A DNA stretch of 64,000 nt from Rhizobium subbaraonis (GCF_900220975.1 NZ_OBQD01000004.1:245234-309233), one strand, 5' to 3'; positions 18,641 through 27,904 are shown, numbered from the stretch's first letter. Notes: generated by a model from the letters alone, not told the origin. Numbers and translations are program-made.

Positions 18641-19299
18641 ACGCTGTCACCCATGACGTAGCCGAACCCGCGCCGTGTCGAAATCACGTCGCTGCCGAGC
18701 TTCTTGCGCAGCCTTGCGATCATCGCCTCCAGTGCGTTTCCGTCTCTGGAGAAGTCGTCGCCATAGACGTGATCCTGCAGCTCCGAGGCTGGCACGACAC
18801 GGCCGCGATGATGGGCGAGATAGCTGACGAGACGATACTCGAAGGGCGTGAGGTTCAGCGGCATGCCATCGACGACGACGCGCATTGTCCGGGTATCGAC
18901 GACCAGACTGGCAACCTCGATGGTGGCAGCGCCGTGACCGACCGAACGGCGGATAAGCGCCCGGATGCGGGCCAGCAGTTCCTCGAACTGGAAGGGCTTC
19001 GGCAGATAGTCGTCGGCGCCGGCATCGATGCCCTCGACGCGCTCGGCCCAGCTTCCGCGGGCCGTCAGCACAAGGACGGGCATGTGCCGGCCGCTCATGC
19101 GCCATTGCTTGAGGATGCTGATACCGTCCATGCCAGGAAGGCCCAGGTCGAGCACGACGAGGCCATAGTCCTCGGTATCGCCGCGGAACCAGGCGTCCTG
19201 GCCGTTATGCGTCACGTCGACGGCATAGCCCGCCGCCGTCAGAACGGTTCTGACGTCCTCGGCAATGCGCTTGTCATCTTCCGCAACCAGCAGTCTCAA
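18637..19299 (-). CDS. OmpR-family response regulator (FeuP-like)
   Basis: 220 residues: receiver domain (acidic pair EDD near 8, phospho-acceptor Asp in VVLDLGLPG near 51, Lys in LPKPF near 102) followed by a winged-helix DNA-binding domain ending in STRRGFGYVMG. The start codon appears to be TTG, overlapping the stop of the PepSY gene by 4 bases (TTGA). The stop in turn overlaps the kinase start, so pepSY-regulator-kinase is one tightly coupled operon. OmpR-family regulators bind direct repeats with an 11-base period, and exactly such a repeat (TGTCAGC) lies in front of the operon. Likely it activates its own operon and perhaps the divergent RTX gene (inference). Confidence 0.9.
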   Translation of the reverse strand: MRLLVAEDDKRIAEDVRTVLTAAGYAVDVTHNGQDAWFRGDTEDYGLVVLDLGLPGMDGISILKQWRMSGRHMPVLVLTARGSWAERVEGIDAGADDYLPKPFQFEELLARIRALIRRSVGHGAATIEVASLVVDTRTMRVVVDGMPLNLTPFEYRLVSYLAHHRGRVVPASELQDHVYGDDFSRDGNALEAMIARLRKKLGSDVISTRRGFGYVMGDSV

Positions 19300-19652
19300 T
19301 CGTCATCCTCGCCGTCCAGGATTTCCGCGGTCTTCGCATCGACCTCGACCTCGACGACGCGACCCGACGGATCGATGATCTCGATCTCGTAGACATATTT
19401 CCCGTCGTTCCGTTCGAACTCGATTTCGATGATATCGCCCTGGAACTGTTTTCGCACGACCTCGATGATTCTATCCAGTGGCAGCACCTCGCCTTTCCGC
19501 AGGGCCTCGCGCGCTTCGTAATGTTCGCGGGTGTCGTCGACATCGTCGACGTCCGGCGGCGATGCCTCGCTCAGCGCCATCGCAGGATAAAGCACGGCGC
19601 AGGCGGCCAGAAGCCGCAGCCCGAGGCGTTTCACATGTGTTTTCTGGGTCAT
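19296..19652 (-). CDS. Small periplasmic PepSY-domain protein (FeuN-like)
   Basis: 118 residues: a signal peptide (basic start, hydrophobic core to about residue 26, AMALSEA cleavage region), a short acidic linker, and one PepSY domain (about 45-112) ending in an acidic tail. An AGGAGG motif sits only one base before ATG 19652, an unusually short spacing. It is the first gene of an operon with the response regulator and kinase, each overlapping the next by 4 bases. PepSY domains are known inhibitors or modulators of periplasmic partners. In rhizobia FeuN, encoded before feuPQ, restrains that two-component system, so this protein is a good candidate for a negative regulator of the neighbouring kinase. 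That role is inferred from position. Confidence 0.8.
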   Translation of the reverse strand: MTQKTHVKRLGLRLLAACAVLYPAMALSEASPPDVDDVDDTREHYEAREALRKGEVLPLDRIIEVVRKQFQGDIIEIEFERNDGKYVYEIEIIDPSGRVVEVEVDAKTAEILDGEDDD

Positions 19653-19674
19653 GCCTCCTGCATAGCGGGGAGAA

Positions 19675-19704
19675 GCTGACAATTCGCTGACAGGCGCTGT
19701 CAGC
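19675..19704. promoter_or_regulatory. TGTCAGC repeats between the PepSY operon and the RTX gene
   Basis: Three copies of one heptamer lie here. Read on the minus strand, TGTCAGC occurs at 19692-19686 and again at 19681-19675, an 11-base period (4-base spacer). The opposite strand carries the same heptamer at 19698-19704, making a perfect 8+8 inverted repeat (GCTGACAG / CTGTCAGC, 19686-19704). The direct repeat ends 10 bases before a -10-like TATGCA (19664-19659, minus strand). This is the geometry of PhoP-type activator sites that replace the -35 element. It is a likely site for the adjacent response regulator (inference). Confidence 0.6.
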
Positions 19705-19799
19705 TTGCCAAAAGGCAGAATCGGCCAAGGTCCGGCCATTCAACGGCGCCGGTCCGGTCCGGCCGGTGGCGCCTCAAGCAAAACGAAAGGATGCTGCAT

Positions 19800-20891
19800 A
19801 TGGCCAGACTGAAGGGCACGACGAGAGCCGATGTTCTCAAGGGATCGGCTTGGGCCGACGACATCTACGGCGGCAACGGCAACGACAAGCTGTACGGCTC
19901 TGCCGGCAATGACGATCTCGAGGGCGGTGCCGGCAACGACCGGCTGGACGGAGGCGCGGGCCATGACGAGCTCGAAGGCGGCAGCGGCAACGACACGCTG
20001 ATCGGCGGCGGCGGCAATGACGATATGGAAGGCGGAGCGGGCAGAGACCTGTTCGTCTATTCCTCCGGCCGCGACGAGATCGATGACTTCAGCACGCGCG
20101 ACGACACCATCAGCCTTGATGCCTCGCTGGGCGTCACGTCCTTCAGTCAGCTGATGACCAAGGCCCGCCAGGTGGACGAGGGCGAGGACGTGCTGTTCAA
20201 TTTCGGCAGCGGCAACACGCTGCTGCTGGAAGATGTGAAGCTCTCCAGCCTCAAGGCCTCGCATTTCGGTTTCTCATCCGGTGCGTCCGCGGATGCTTCT
20301 GCGGCCAGTGGCCAGTTCAAGGGTACGAGCAAAGCCGACACGTTCAGCGGCGGTGCCGGCAACGACAAGATCTGGGGATACTCCGGCAATGACGTCCTCA
20401 AGGGCGGCAGTGGTCATGATGACATCTATGGCGGCAATGGTAACGACAAGCTCTACGGCGGCAACGGCAATGACGAGATCGAGGGCGGTTCCGGCAACGA
20501 TCTGCTTTACGGCGGAAATGGCCATGACGAACTCGATGGCGACAAGGGCAACGACAAGCTCTACGGTGGCAATGGCAACGACGACCTCGAAGGCGGTGCC
20601 GGCGACGACTGGCTGGACGGCGGCAATGGCCGCAACGAGCTGAAGGGTGGCAGCGGCGCAGACACCTTCGTCTTCAAGACCGGAATCACGGAGATCGAGG
20701 ACTATCGCGCCGGAACGGACACCGTCATCGTCGCCAAGTCACTCGGCGTCTCGAATTTCGACGATCTCGTACAACTTGCGACGGCTGTCGACGGCGGCGA
20801 CGACCTGCGCTTCGATTTCGGCGGTGCAAGGCTCACCTTCGAGGATACGAAGCTGGGTGAACTGAAGGCTGGCGATTTCCTGTTTACCTGA
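19800..20891 (+). CDS. RTX-repeat calcium-binding protein with two repeat-plus-cap modules
   Basis: 363 residues, starting at ATG 19800 with an AAAGG ribosome site; ATG 19791 is too close to that site. Most of the protein consists of GGxGxDxLx nonapeptide repeats, the calcium-binding beta-roll of RTX proteins. Two arrays are seen, about residues 18-80 and 175-285, each followed by a similar ~75-residue cap (DLFVYSSG... and DTFVFKTG..., both with an ASLGV or KSLGV element and ending near an acidic strand and F). Hence the gene looks like an internal duplication. There is no signal peptide and no enzyme domain; RTX proteins usually leave through a type I secretion system, none of which is encoded here. 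The gene is divergent from the PepSY/two-component operon and ends at a strong terminator. Confidence 0.9.
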   Translation: MARLKGTTRADVLKGSAWADDIYGGNGNDKLYGSAGNDDLEGGAGNDRLDGGAGHDELEGGSGNDTLIGGGGNDDMEGGAGRDLFVYSSGRDEIDDFSTRDDTISLDASLGVTSFSQLMTKARQVDEGEDVLFNFGSGNTLLLEDVKLSSLKASHFGFSSGASADASAASGQFKGTSKADTFSGGAGNDKIWGYSGNDVLKGGSGHDDIYGGNGNDKLYGGNGNDEIEGGSGNDLLYGGNGHDELDGDKGNDKLYGGNGNDDLEGGAGDDWLDGGNGRNELKGGSGADTFVFKTGITEIEDYRAGTDTVIVAKSLGVSNFDDLVQLATAVDGGDDLRFDFGGARLTFEDTKLGELKAGDFLFT

Positions 20892-20925
20892 CCGTTCATC
20901 GCCTCAGAGGTGCTGTTCATCCCTT

Positions 20926-20956
20926 GCCATCCCGTCGAAAGCGGGGTGGCATTTTT
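20926..20956 (+). terminator. Rho-independent terminator of the RTX gene
   Basis: GCCATCCCG at 20926-20934 pairs with CGGGGTGGC at 20942-20950 (nine pairs, one G-U), with a 7-base loop, followed directly by ATTTTT. It begins 35 bases after the RTX stop codon. Confidence 0.85.
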
Positions 20957-21110
20957 CGTCCTGGCGCGCCGGTTCCCACCATGGGGCAAGGTTAACGCAA
21001 GATTGACGCCCTATCTCCGGGCGATGGACCTGTCGCTGCAAAGTTGCGACAAGCACCGAATCTGCGCCGATTCTGTTCACGATCGGGCGGCCGGAAGACG
21101 AAAGGACGAC

Positions 21111-21275
21111 ATGATGTCGGAAGACGTGCGCCATGACGGCGAAGTGTGCAACGAGACCCTGGCGCTGCTGATCGAGGGCGGCAGCGGCGACGTTCTGACC
21201 GACCTGCTCGTCAGCGCACTGCAGGACGCCTTTCGAATTCTCGTCGACGAAATGCCCACGGACGCCTATCATTGA
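21111..21275 (+). CDS. Small hypothetical protein, 54 residues
   Basis: ATG at 21111 is preceded by AAAGGA with a 5-base gap, a good ribosome site. The 54-residue product is acidic, begins MMSEDVRHDGE and contains an amphipathic, leucine-rich helical stretch (about 20-45, LTDLLVSALQDAFRILVDEM) with a single Cys. No signal peptide, metal motif or known domain is seen. It lies between the RTX terminator and the catabolic cluster and is separated from RTX by 219 bases. A 6-base inverted repeat (TGTCGC / GCGACA, 21031-21051) lies upstream. I do not recognise the family. Expression and function are unknown. Confidence 0.5.
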   Translation: MMSEDVRHDGEVCNETLALLIEGGSGDVLTDLLVSALQDAFRILVDEMPTDAYH

Positions 21276-21359
21276 ACGGTGCTTCGCGGGGCGGCGATTG
21301 CGACCGCGTTGCGTGGTGAAAATGCCCTGCTCACCTCCCGCCGGTGGTTGCCGGAGATG

Positions 21360-22130
21360 CTATTCGCCCTTGAACTGCGGGCTGCGCTTTTCAACGAAGG
21401 CGGCCATGCCTTCTTTCTGGTCGGCGGTGGCGAAAAGGGAATGGAACAGGCGGCGCTCGAACAGGATGCCTTCGCGCAGGCTCACTTCCAGGGACCGTTC
21501 TACCGCCTCGCGCGCCGCCGTCGTCGCCATTTTTCCATAGCCGGCTATGGTCTCCGCTGCCTTCAGCGCTTCTTCCATCAGCTTGTCGGCCGGTATGACG
21601 CGGGCGACGAGGCCGCAGCGCTCGGCCTCCGCCGCATCCATCATCCGCCCGGTCAGGATCAGGTCCATCGCCTTGGACTTGCCGACGAGCCTGGTCAGCC
21701 GCTGCGATCCCCCCATCCCGGGAATGACGCCGAGCTTGATTTCCGGCTGGCCGAACATGGCGGTGTCGGCGGCAAAGATGATGTCGCACATCATCGCCAG
21801 CTCGCAGCCGCCGCCGAGAGCGTAGCCGGAGACGGCGGCAATTTTCGGCGTGCGAAAGGCTGCGAATCGATCCCAGGCAGCAAAGAAGTCGTCGTTGTAC
21901 ATTTCCGAAAACGACTTATCGGCCATCTCCTTGATATCCGCGCCCGCGGCAAATGCCTTGTCGGAGCCGCGCAGGACAAAGCAACCAACGCCGGTATCGC
22001 GGTCGAGCGGGGCGAGCTCTTCGGCCATCGCCCGCATGATTTCCGAATTCAGCGCGTTGCGCGCTGCCGGCCGGTTCAAGGTGACGATGACGACGCGCCC
22101 CTGGCGTTCGACGATGATCGGTTTGTCCAA
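21360..22130 (-). CDS. Enoyl-CoA hydratase (crotonase family), last gene of Val/Ile cluster
   Basis: 256 residues, normal length for a crotonase. The oxyanion-hole motif [15 protein letters not shown] (about 55-69) and the catalytic region with Glu in GGGCELAM (about 105-112) and a second Glu in [12 protein letters not shown] (about 130) are both present, so true hydratase activity is expected rather than another crotonase reaction. The start is TTG with AGGAG seven bases upstream. It is the last gene of the branched-chain cluster, and hydration of methacrylyl-CoA (valine branch) or tiglyl-CoA (isoleucine branch) is the likely task. Confidence 0.9.
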   Translation of the reverse strand: MDKPIIVERQGRVVIVTLNRPAARNALNSEIMRAMAEELAPLDRDTGVGCFVLRGSDKAFAAGADIKEMADKSFSEMYNDDFFAAWDRFAAFRTPKIAAVSGYALGGGCELAMMCDIIFAADTAMFGQPEIKLGVIPGMGGSQRLTRLVGKSKAMDLILTGRMMDAAEAERCGLVARVIPADKLMEEALKAAETIAGYGKMATTAAREAVERSLEVSLREGILFERRLFHSLFATADQKEGMAAFVEKRSPQFKGE

Positions 22131-22157
22131 CGGTCTTCTCCTGTCTTCCAGCTGCGA

Positions 22158-23054
22158 CTACGCGACATCGGTATCCGGCTTATCGCGCAACATGTTGATG
22201 ATGCCAGAGAAATCCTTCTCCCCGACGCCCTCGTCGGCAAATCGCTGGTAGAGTTGCGCCGCCATCGCGCCAAGCGGCGTGGCTGCACCGGTCGTCTGCG
22301 CGGCCGTCTGCGACAGCTTGAGGTCCTTCAGCATCAGGCCTGCCGCGAAGCCGGGCTCGTAGGCGTTGTTTGCCGGCGATGTCGGAACCGGGCCCGGCAC
22401 CGGGCAGTATGTCGTCAGCGACCAGCACTGGCCGGATGAAACGGAGGCGACATCATAGAGCGCCTGATGGCTGAGACCCAGCTTTTCGCCGAGCACGAAG
22501 GCCTCGCCGACGGCGATCATGCTGATGCCGAGGATCATGTTGTTGCAGATCTTGGCCGCCTGGCCGGCAGACGCATCGCCACAATGGATGATCTTCCTGC
22601 CCATTGCCTCGAAGATCGGACGGGCGAGGGCAAAGACGCCGGCCGCGCCGCCGACCATGAAGGTGAGCGTGCCGGCCGCAGCCCCGCCGGTGCCGCCCGA
22701 GACCGGGGCATCTAGCGCCGGGCAGCCCTTCGCAGCCGCCAGGGCATGCGCGTCGCGGGCGCTGTCGATGTCGATCGTCGAGCAATCGATCAGCAGCGTG
22801 CCGGCGGACACCGCGTCCATGAGTTCCTGCCACACCGAGATAACATGCTTTCCGGCCGGGAGCATGGTGATGACGGTGCCCGCCCCCGAAACCGTCTCGG
22901 AAAGAGAGGGGTATGTTGCTACTCCATTCTGCCGCGCAAGCTCCAGCGACGGCGCGGCCAGATCGAACCCGCGAACGTCATGGCCGGCCTTGACGAGGTT
23001 TGCCGCCATCGGGCCGCCCATGTGGCCGAGGCCGATGAATGCGATCGAGGTCAT
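22158..23054 (-). CDS. mmsB: 3-hydroxyisobutyrate dehydrogenase
   Basis: 298 residues. The NAD-binding motif is at the N-terminus (IGLGHMGGPMAANL, about 6-19). The substrate signature around APVSGGTGGAAAGTLTFMVGG (about 117-137) and the catalytic Lys in GQAAKICNNM (about 169) are those of the beta-hydroxyacid dehydrogenases, specifically the 3-hydroxyisobutyrate enzyme. It oxidises 3-hydroxyisobutyrate to methylmalonate semialdehyde in valine breakdown. An AAGGAG ribosome site precedes the ATG. The next enzyme, methylmalonate-semialdehyde dehydrogenase (mmsA), is not in this window and must be encoded elsewhere if the pathway is complete. Confidence 0.93.
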   Translation of the reverse strand: MTSIAFIGLGHMGGPMAANLVKAGHDVRGFDLAAPSLELARQNGVATYPSLSETVSGAGTVITMLPAGKHVISVWQELMDAVSAGTLLIDCSTIDIDSARDAHALAAAKGCPALDAPVSGGTGGAAAGTLTFMVGGAAGVFALARPIFEAMGRKIIHCGDASAGQAAKICNNMILGISMIAVGEAFVLGEKLGLSHQALYDVASVSSGQCWSLTTYCPVPGPVPTSPANNAYEPGFAAGLMLKDLKLSQTAAQTTGAATPLGAMAAQLYQRFADEGVGEKDFSGIINMLRDKPDTDVA

Positions 23055-23078
23055 CTGCGTTCTCCTTGTCCCCTAGCC

Positions 23079-24176
23079 TTACGGAAAGAGCGGTTCGGAC
23101 GATGGCCGGAAGAAGGCTGCAACCTCGTCATCCGTCACCTCGGCCAGCCGGGCGGGCCGCCACTGCGGATTGCGGTCCTTGTCGATCACCGCGGCACGCA
23201 CGCCCTCGTAGAAGTCGTGGCTGCGGAGCACGGCCGCGGTGGCGGCGAACTCGTTTTCCAGGCACGCTTCCAACGAGGATGCCGCGCGTCCGAGGCGCAG
23301 CAGCCGCAGCGTGACCTTCAGGCTCAGCGGCGACTTCGTCTGCAGCACGGCGCGCGTCTGTTCCGCAAAGGGAGAACCGTCCCGCTCCAGCGCCTCAACG
23401 ATCTCCTCGACGGCATCGAAGGCAAAGAGGCGGTCGATATCGGGCCGGTGCGGCGCAATGGTCGCCGGTTCCGGGGCTTCGGTGTGGGCGGCGATGGCTG
23501 CCGAGACGTCGGCACCGGTCGCGCCGGCCGGAAGGGCCGCCAGTGCCTCGATCAGCGTGGCAAGCCGACCGGACGGGACAAAGACATCCGCCAGGCCGAG
23601 GGCGAGGGCGTCGCCGGCCGAAAGCTGAGCGCCTGTCAGTGCCGCGTAAGTGCCGAGCTCGCCACCCTGCCGCGTCAGGAACCAGGAGGCGCCGACATCG
23701 GGGAAGAAACCGATGCCGGTTTCGGGCATGGCCAGACGCGTGCGCTCTGTCACGATCCGGTGGCTGCCATAGACCGACACCCCCACACCGCCGCCCATGA
23801 CGATGCCGTCCATGAAGGCGACATAGGGCTTTTGCAGGCGCCCGAACCGGGCGTTCAGGCGGTATTCCTCGCGCCAGAAGGTGACCGGCGCGTCGGTGCC
23901 GGCCCTGCCGCCATCATAGATCATGCGGATGTCGCCGCCGGCGCAGAGCCCGCGTTCGCCCTCGCCGGTGACGAGCACCGCTGCGACCTGCGTGTCGTCC
24001 TCGAAGTCGTCCAGCGCCCGTTCGATGTCGCGCACCATCGCCAAGGTCAGGCTGTTCAACGCCTTCGGTCTGTTGAGCCGGATTCGGCCGAGCGCGCCGG
24101 TCCGTTCGACGAGCGTCTGGATCTCTGCCGCGGCCGCGGCCGTCGTTGCGGGGTCAGATGTGGAGGGCATGGCCAA
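23079..24176 (-). CDS. 3-hydroxyisobutyryl-CoA hydrolase
   Basis: 365 residues (363 if the second ATG at 24170 is used). It is a crotonase-fold protein with the longer C-terminus characteristic of HIBYL-CoA hydrolase, with the core motif [11 protein letters not shown] (about 80-90), a [10 protein letters not shown] loop and the [18 protein letters not shown] stretch (about 149-166), which is diagnostic for this subfamily. It releases 3-hydroxyisobutyrate from its CoA ester in valine catabolism. The start overlaps the end of the E3 gene by about 20 bases, indicating translational coupling. The product feeds the dehydrogenase encoded next. Confidence 0.9.
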   Translation of the reverse strand: MAMPSTSDPATTAAAAAEIQTLVERTGALGRIRLNRPKALNSLTLAMVRDIERALDDFEDDTQVAAVLVTGEGERGLCAGGDIRMIYDGGRAGTDAPVTFWREEYRLNARFGRLQKPYVAFMDGIVMGGGVGVSVYGSHRIVTERTRLAMPETGIGFFPDVGASWFLTRQGGELGTYAALTGAQLSAGDALALGLADVFVPSGRLATLIEALAALPAGATGADVSAAIAAHTEAPEPATIAPHRPDIDRLFAFDAVEEIVEALERDGSPFAEQTRAVLQTKSPLSLKVTLRLLRLGRAASSLEACLENEFAATAAVLRSHDFYEGVRAAVIDKDRNPQWRPARLAEVTDDEVAAFFRPSSEPLFP

Positions 24177-25551
24177 GCGCCTTCAATGCGGCCTCCTGCA
24201 GGCCTTCGCTACGGGTGGGGTGGGCGTGGATGGTGCCGGCGATATCCTCCAGCCGCGCGCCCATTTCGAGGGCCAACGAAAATGCGCTGGAAAGCTCGGA
24301 GATGCCGGCGCCGACGGCCTGCAGGCCGAGCACCAGGTTGGTGTCGGCGCGCGCCACCACCCGGACGAAGCCGTCCTCGACCTCGGTGGTCATGGCCCGG
24401 CCGTTGGCGTTGAAGGGGAACTGGCCTATCCTGACCTCGTATCCCTGAGCGCGGGCCTCCTCCGGCGACAGGCCTACGGTGACGATCTCCGGATCGGTGA
24501 AGCAGACGGCGGGGATGGCGCGCTTGTCCCACGAACGTTTACGGCCGGCGACGATCTCGGCGACCATTTCGCCCTGTGCCATGGCCCGGTGCGCGAGCAT
24601 CGGCTCGCCGGTGACGTCGCCGATCGCGTAGACGCCGCGCATGGAAGTGCGGCAGCGCTCGTCGATGCGGATGAAGCGGCCGGAACGGTCCAGGTCGAGT
24701 TCCTCCAGCCCCCAGTTCTCGGTGCGCGGCCTGCGGCCGACGGTGACGAGGATCCTGTCGGCGGGCAGCGACTGCTCTCTGCCGTCGGCGGTCTCGATCA
24801 CTAGCGCGTCCCCCTGCCCGGCCAGCCCCTTGGCCTTGGTGTCGGTCAGGACCTGCACGCCGAGTCCGGCAAGGCGCTTGGCCACCGGCTTGACCAGCTC
24901 GGCGTCGTATTGCGGCAGGATCTGCGGGGTCGCCTCGACGACGGTCACTTCGCTGCCCATCTTGGCGAAGGCTGTGCCGAGTTCCAGGCCGATGTAACCG
25001 CCACCGACAACCACGAGCCGCCTCGGCACGGAGGTCAAGGACAGGGCCTCGGTGGACGAGATCACCGGGCCGCCGAAAGGCAGGAAGGGCAGTTCGACCG
25101 GCTCGGAGCCGGTGGCGATCACCACCGTCTCGGCGCGGATGAGCTGGGTACCGGTTTCCGTCTCGACCTCGACGGTCTTGCCGTCGCGGAAGCGGGCGGG
25201 CCCGTGGACGATCTTGACCTTCGCCTTGCGCAGCAGCCCCAGCACGCCGCTGTTCAGGCGACCGACGATGCCGTCCTTCCAGCGCACCGTCTGGGCGAGC
25301 TCGAGCTTCGGCTGCCCGACAGAGATGCCCAGCGCATCCGAGGCCGAGCTCATCTGGCGAACCTTGTCGAATTCCTCGGCGGCATGAATGAGCGCCTTGG
25401 AGGGAATGCAGCCGACATTGAGGCAGGTGCCGCCGGCCTTGACGGCCTCCACGATGACGGTGTCGACGCCGAGCTGGCCGGCGCGGATGGCGCAGATGTA
25501 GCCGCCGGGGCCGGCGCCGATGACGAGAAGCTTGCAGACGATCTCTTTCAT
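24154..25551 (-). CDS. lpdV: Dihydrolipoyl dehydrogenase (E3) of the branched-chain keto acid dehydrogenase
   Basis: 465 residues. FAD motif [17 protein letters not shown] near the N-terminus, redox disulfide in [13 protein letters not shown] (about 40-52), central NAD motif [12 protein letters not shown], second FAD motif GVYAIGDV, and C-terminal active-site His-Glu region [11 protein letters not shown] from the partner subunit. All catalytic residues are present. It re-oxidises the lipoyl arm of the E2 subunit encoded directly upstream (4-base gap). Position in the cluster makes it the E3 dedicated to branched-chain 2-oxo acids rather than the pyruvate or 2-oxoglutarate complexes. Confidence 0.94.
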   Translation of the reverse strand: MKEIVCKLLVIGAGPGGYICAIRAGQLGVDTVIVEAVKAGGTCLNVGCIPSKALIHAAEEFDKVRQMSSASDALGISVGQPKLELAQTVRWKDGIVGRLNSGVLGLLRKAKVKIVHGPARFRDGKTVEVETETGTQLIRAETVVIATGSEPVELPFLPFGGPVISSTEALSLTSVPRRLVVVGGGYIGLELGTAFAKMGSEVTVVEATPQILPQYDAELVKPVAKRLAGLGVQVLTDTKAKGLAGQGDALVIETADGREQSLPADRILVTVGRRPRTENWGLEELDLDRSGRFIRIDERCRTSMRGVYAIGDVTGEPMLAHRAMAQGEMVAEIVAGRKRSWDKRAIPAVCFTDPEIVTVGLSPEEARAQGYEVRIGQFPFNANGRAMTTEVEDGFVRVVARADTNLVLGLQAVGAGISELSSAFSLALEMGARLEDIAGTIHAHPTRSEGLQEAALKALGHALHI

Positions 25552-25555
25552 TCGA

Positions 25556-26887
25556 TCAGCCTTCGATGAAGATCAAAGCGGGGGTTTCGAGCAGGGCCTT
25601 GATCCGCTGGACGAAGGTCGCCGCGTTCCATCCGTCGACGATCCGGTGATCGAAGCTGGACGAGAGGTTCATGATCTTGCGCGGAATGAACTGCGTGCCG
25701 TCCCAGACGGGGCGGACGGCGATCTTGTTGACGCCGACAATCGCCACTTCGGGATGGTTGATGATGGGCGTGGTGACGATGCCGCCAAGCGCGCCGAGCG
25801 AGGTGATGGTGATGGTCGAGCCGGAAAGCTCCTCGCGCGCAGCGGTCCCATTGCGGGCTGCATCGGCGAGACGGGTGAGTTCGGCGGCACTGTCCCAGAT
25901 CGTGCGCGCCTCGGCGTGGCGAACGACGGGGACGGTGAGGCCTGCCGGCGTCTGGGTGGCGATGCCGATATGGATGGCCGCACTTCGGGTGATGATGCCG
26001 GCATCGTCGTCGAAGGTGGCGTTGATACCCGGCTGCTCGCCCAGTGTCTTCACCATCGCCCGCATCAGGAAGGGTAGGATCGTCAGCTTCGGCTGGTCGG
26101 GCTTGCGGCCGTCATTCATCGTCGCGCGCAGGTCCTCGAGGTCGGTGACGTCCACCTCCTCGACATAGGTGATGTGGGGGATGCGCGTGGTGGCAAGGCG
26201 CATCTTCTCTGCGATGCGCCGGCGAAGCCCGGTGACCTTGATCTCCTCCGTGGCCGTCTTGCGGGCGAGGCCGGCGGGGGCTGCGGCCGGCTGAGCGCCA
26301 CGTGCGAGGAACTGGTCGATGTCGTCATGGGTGATGCGGCCCGCAGGCCCGGTGCCCGCGACCTGGCGCAGGTCGATGCCGGCCTCCTGCGCCCGCAGGC
26401 GGACGGCGGGCGAGGCGAGCGGCTTCTCCACCGGTTCGCGTATGTCGCGCGGCACGGGCGCGGCAGCGGCCCGCTGCGGCGGTGGCGCTTCTAGCGTCTT
26501 CGCTTCGAAAGCGGTGGGACGAGGCTGCGGTACCTCCCCGACGGGCGCCTTCGCGGGCGGCTCCTCACCGGCCCGATCGGTGGCCGGCTCCGCCTTCTCC
26601 GCCGCTTCCCCGCCTGCAGCGACATCCGCCCGGGCAGACCCTTCGCCGGCAATCTCGATCCGCAGCAGCGGCGCCTTGACGGCGACCGTGTCGCCCACCT
26701 CGGCGCCGAGCCAGAGCACGGTGCCATCGACCGGGGAGGGGATCTCGACGGTCGCCTTGTCGGTCATGACGGCGGCGAGCACCATGTCCTCGCGCACCGG
26801 GTCGCCGGGCTTCACGTGCCATTCGACCAGCTCGGCCTCGGCCACGCCCTCCCCCACGTCGGGCATCTTGATGATGAATTCGCCCAT
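25556..26887 (-). CDS. bkdB: Branched-chain keto acid dehydrogenase E2 (dihydrolipoyl acyltransferase)
   Basis: 443 residues: one lipoyl domain (1-80, lipoylated Lys in TDKATVEI near 44), an Ala/Pro/Glu-rich flexible linker (85-150), a peripheral subunit-binding domain (about 155-190, ending GRITHDDID) and the catalytic acyltransferase domain (about 215-443) with the active-site motif [10 protein letters not shown] near the C-terminus. Transfers the isobutyryl, 2-methylbutyryl or isovaleryl group to CoA. It starts 3 bases after the E1beta stop and ends 4 bases before E3, within one transcription unit. Confidence 0.95.
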   Translation of the reverse strand: MGEFIIKMPDVGEGVAEAELVEWHVKPGDPVREDMVLAAVMTDKATVEIPSPVDGTVLWLGAEVGDTVAVKAPLLRIEIAGEGSARADVAAGGEAAEKAEPATDRAGEEPPAKAPVGEVPQPRPTAFEAKTLEAPPPQRAAAAPVPRDIREPVEKPLASPAVRLRAQEAGIDLRQVAGTGPAGRITHDDIDQFLARGAQPAAAPAGLARKTATEEIKVTGLRRRIAEKMRLATTRIPHITYVEEVDVTDLEDLRATMNDGRKPDQPKLTILPFLMRAMVKTLGEQPGINATFDDDAGIITRSAAIHIGIATQTPAGLTVPVVRHAEARTIWDSAAELTRLADAARNGTAAREELSGSTITITSLGALGGIVTTPIINHPEVAIVGVNKIAVRPVWDGTQFIPRKIMNLSSSFDHRIVDGWNAATFVQRIKALLETPALIFIEG

Positions 26888-26890
26888 CCC

Positions 26891-27904
26891 TTAGCCCTCC
26901 ATCACTTCTCTCAAGGCCCGGCCGACGCGGGCGGGGCCGGGGAAATAGTCCCATTCCTGTGCATGCGGATAGGGCGTGTCCCAGCCGGTGACGCGGACGA
27001 TCGGCGCCTCGAGGTGATAGAAGCAGTGCTCCTGGACCAGCGACACCACCTCGCCGCCGAATCCGGAGGTCAGCGTCGCCTCGTGCACGACGACGCAGCG
27101 GCCGGTCTTCTTGACCGACTGGACGATCGTGTCGAGGTCGAGCGGCAGCAGGCTGCGCAGGTCGATCACCTCGGCATCGATGCCGGTTTCCTCGGCTGCT
27201 GCGAGCGCGACATGGACCATGGTGCCGTAGGCGATCACGGTCACGGCTTCTCCCTGCCTGCGCACCTCGGCCTTGCCGATCGGGATGGTGTAGTGGCCGT
27301 CCGGCACCTCGCCGAGCTCGTGCTTCGACCAGGGGGTGACGGGCTTTTCGTGATGGCCGTCGAACGGGCCGTTGTAGAGCCTTTTCGGTTCCAGAAACAT
27401 CACCGGATCCGGGTCCTCGATCGCGGCGATCAGGAGGCCCTTGGCGTCGTAGGGGTTGGAGGGGACGATTACCTTCAGGCCGCAGACATGGGTGAACAGC
27501 GCCTCGGGGCTCTGGCTGTGCGTCTGGCCGCCGAAGATGCCGCCGCCGGTCGGCATGCGCACGACGATCGGGCAGGTGAAGTCGCCGTTGGAGCGATAGC
27601 GGATGCGGGCCGCTTCCTGGGTGATCTGGTCGTAGGCCGGATACATGTAGTCGGCGAACTGGATCTCGATGCAGGGCTTCAGCCCGTAGGCCGCCATGCC
27701 GATCGCGGTGCCGAGGATGCCGGACTCGTTGATCGGCGCATCGAAGCAGCGGGTCTTGCCGTACTTCGCCTGCAGTCCCTGGGTGCAGCGGAAGACGCCA
27801 CCGAAGTAGCCGACATCCTCGCCGAAGACGACGACGTCGTCGTCGCGGCCCATGGAGACGTCCATGGCGCTGCGCACGGCTTCGATCATTGTCATTCTTG
27901 CCAT
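26891..27904 (-). CDS. bkdA2: Branched-chain keto acid dehydrogenase E1 beta subunit
   Basis: 337 residues, the usual length for a BKD/PDH E1beta. The transketolase-like N-terminal half has GEDVGYFGGVFRCTQGL (about 33-49) and the pyrimidine-binding Glu region NESGILGTAIGMA (about 65). The C-terminal half carries the EVIDLRSLLPLD signature. ATG 27904 (MARMTMIEAV) is chosen because it begins the conserved region and follows the E1alpha stop by one base. Upstream in-frame codons lie inside E1alpha. It forms the alpha2beta2 thiamine-diphosphate decarboxylase with the preceding gene product. Confidence 0.94.
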   Translation of the reverse strand: MARMTMIEAVRSAMDVSMGRDDDVVVFGEDVGYFGGVFRCTQGLQAKYGKTRCFDAPINESGILGTAIGMAAYGLKPCIEIQFADYMYPAYDQITQEAARIRYRSNGDFTCPIVVRMPTGGGIFGGQTHSQSPEALFTHVCGLKVIVPSNPYDAKGLLIAAIEDPDPVMFLEPKRLYNGPFDGHHEKPVTPWSKHELGEVPDGHYTIPIGKAEVRRQGEAVTVIAYGTMVHVALAAAEETGIDAEVIDLRSLLPLDLDTIVQSVKKTGRCVVVHEATLTSGFGGEVVSLVQEHCFYHLEAPIVRVTGWDTPYPHAQEWDYFPGPARVGRALREVMEG

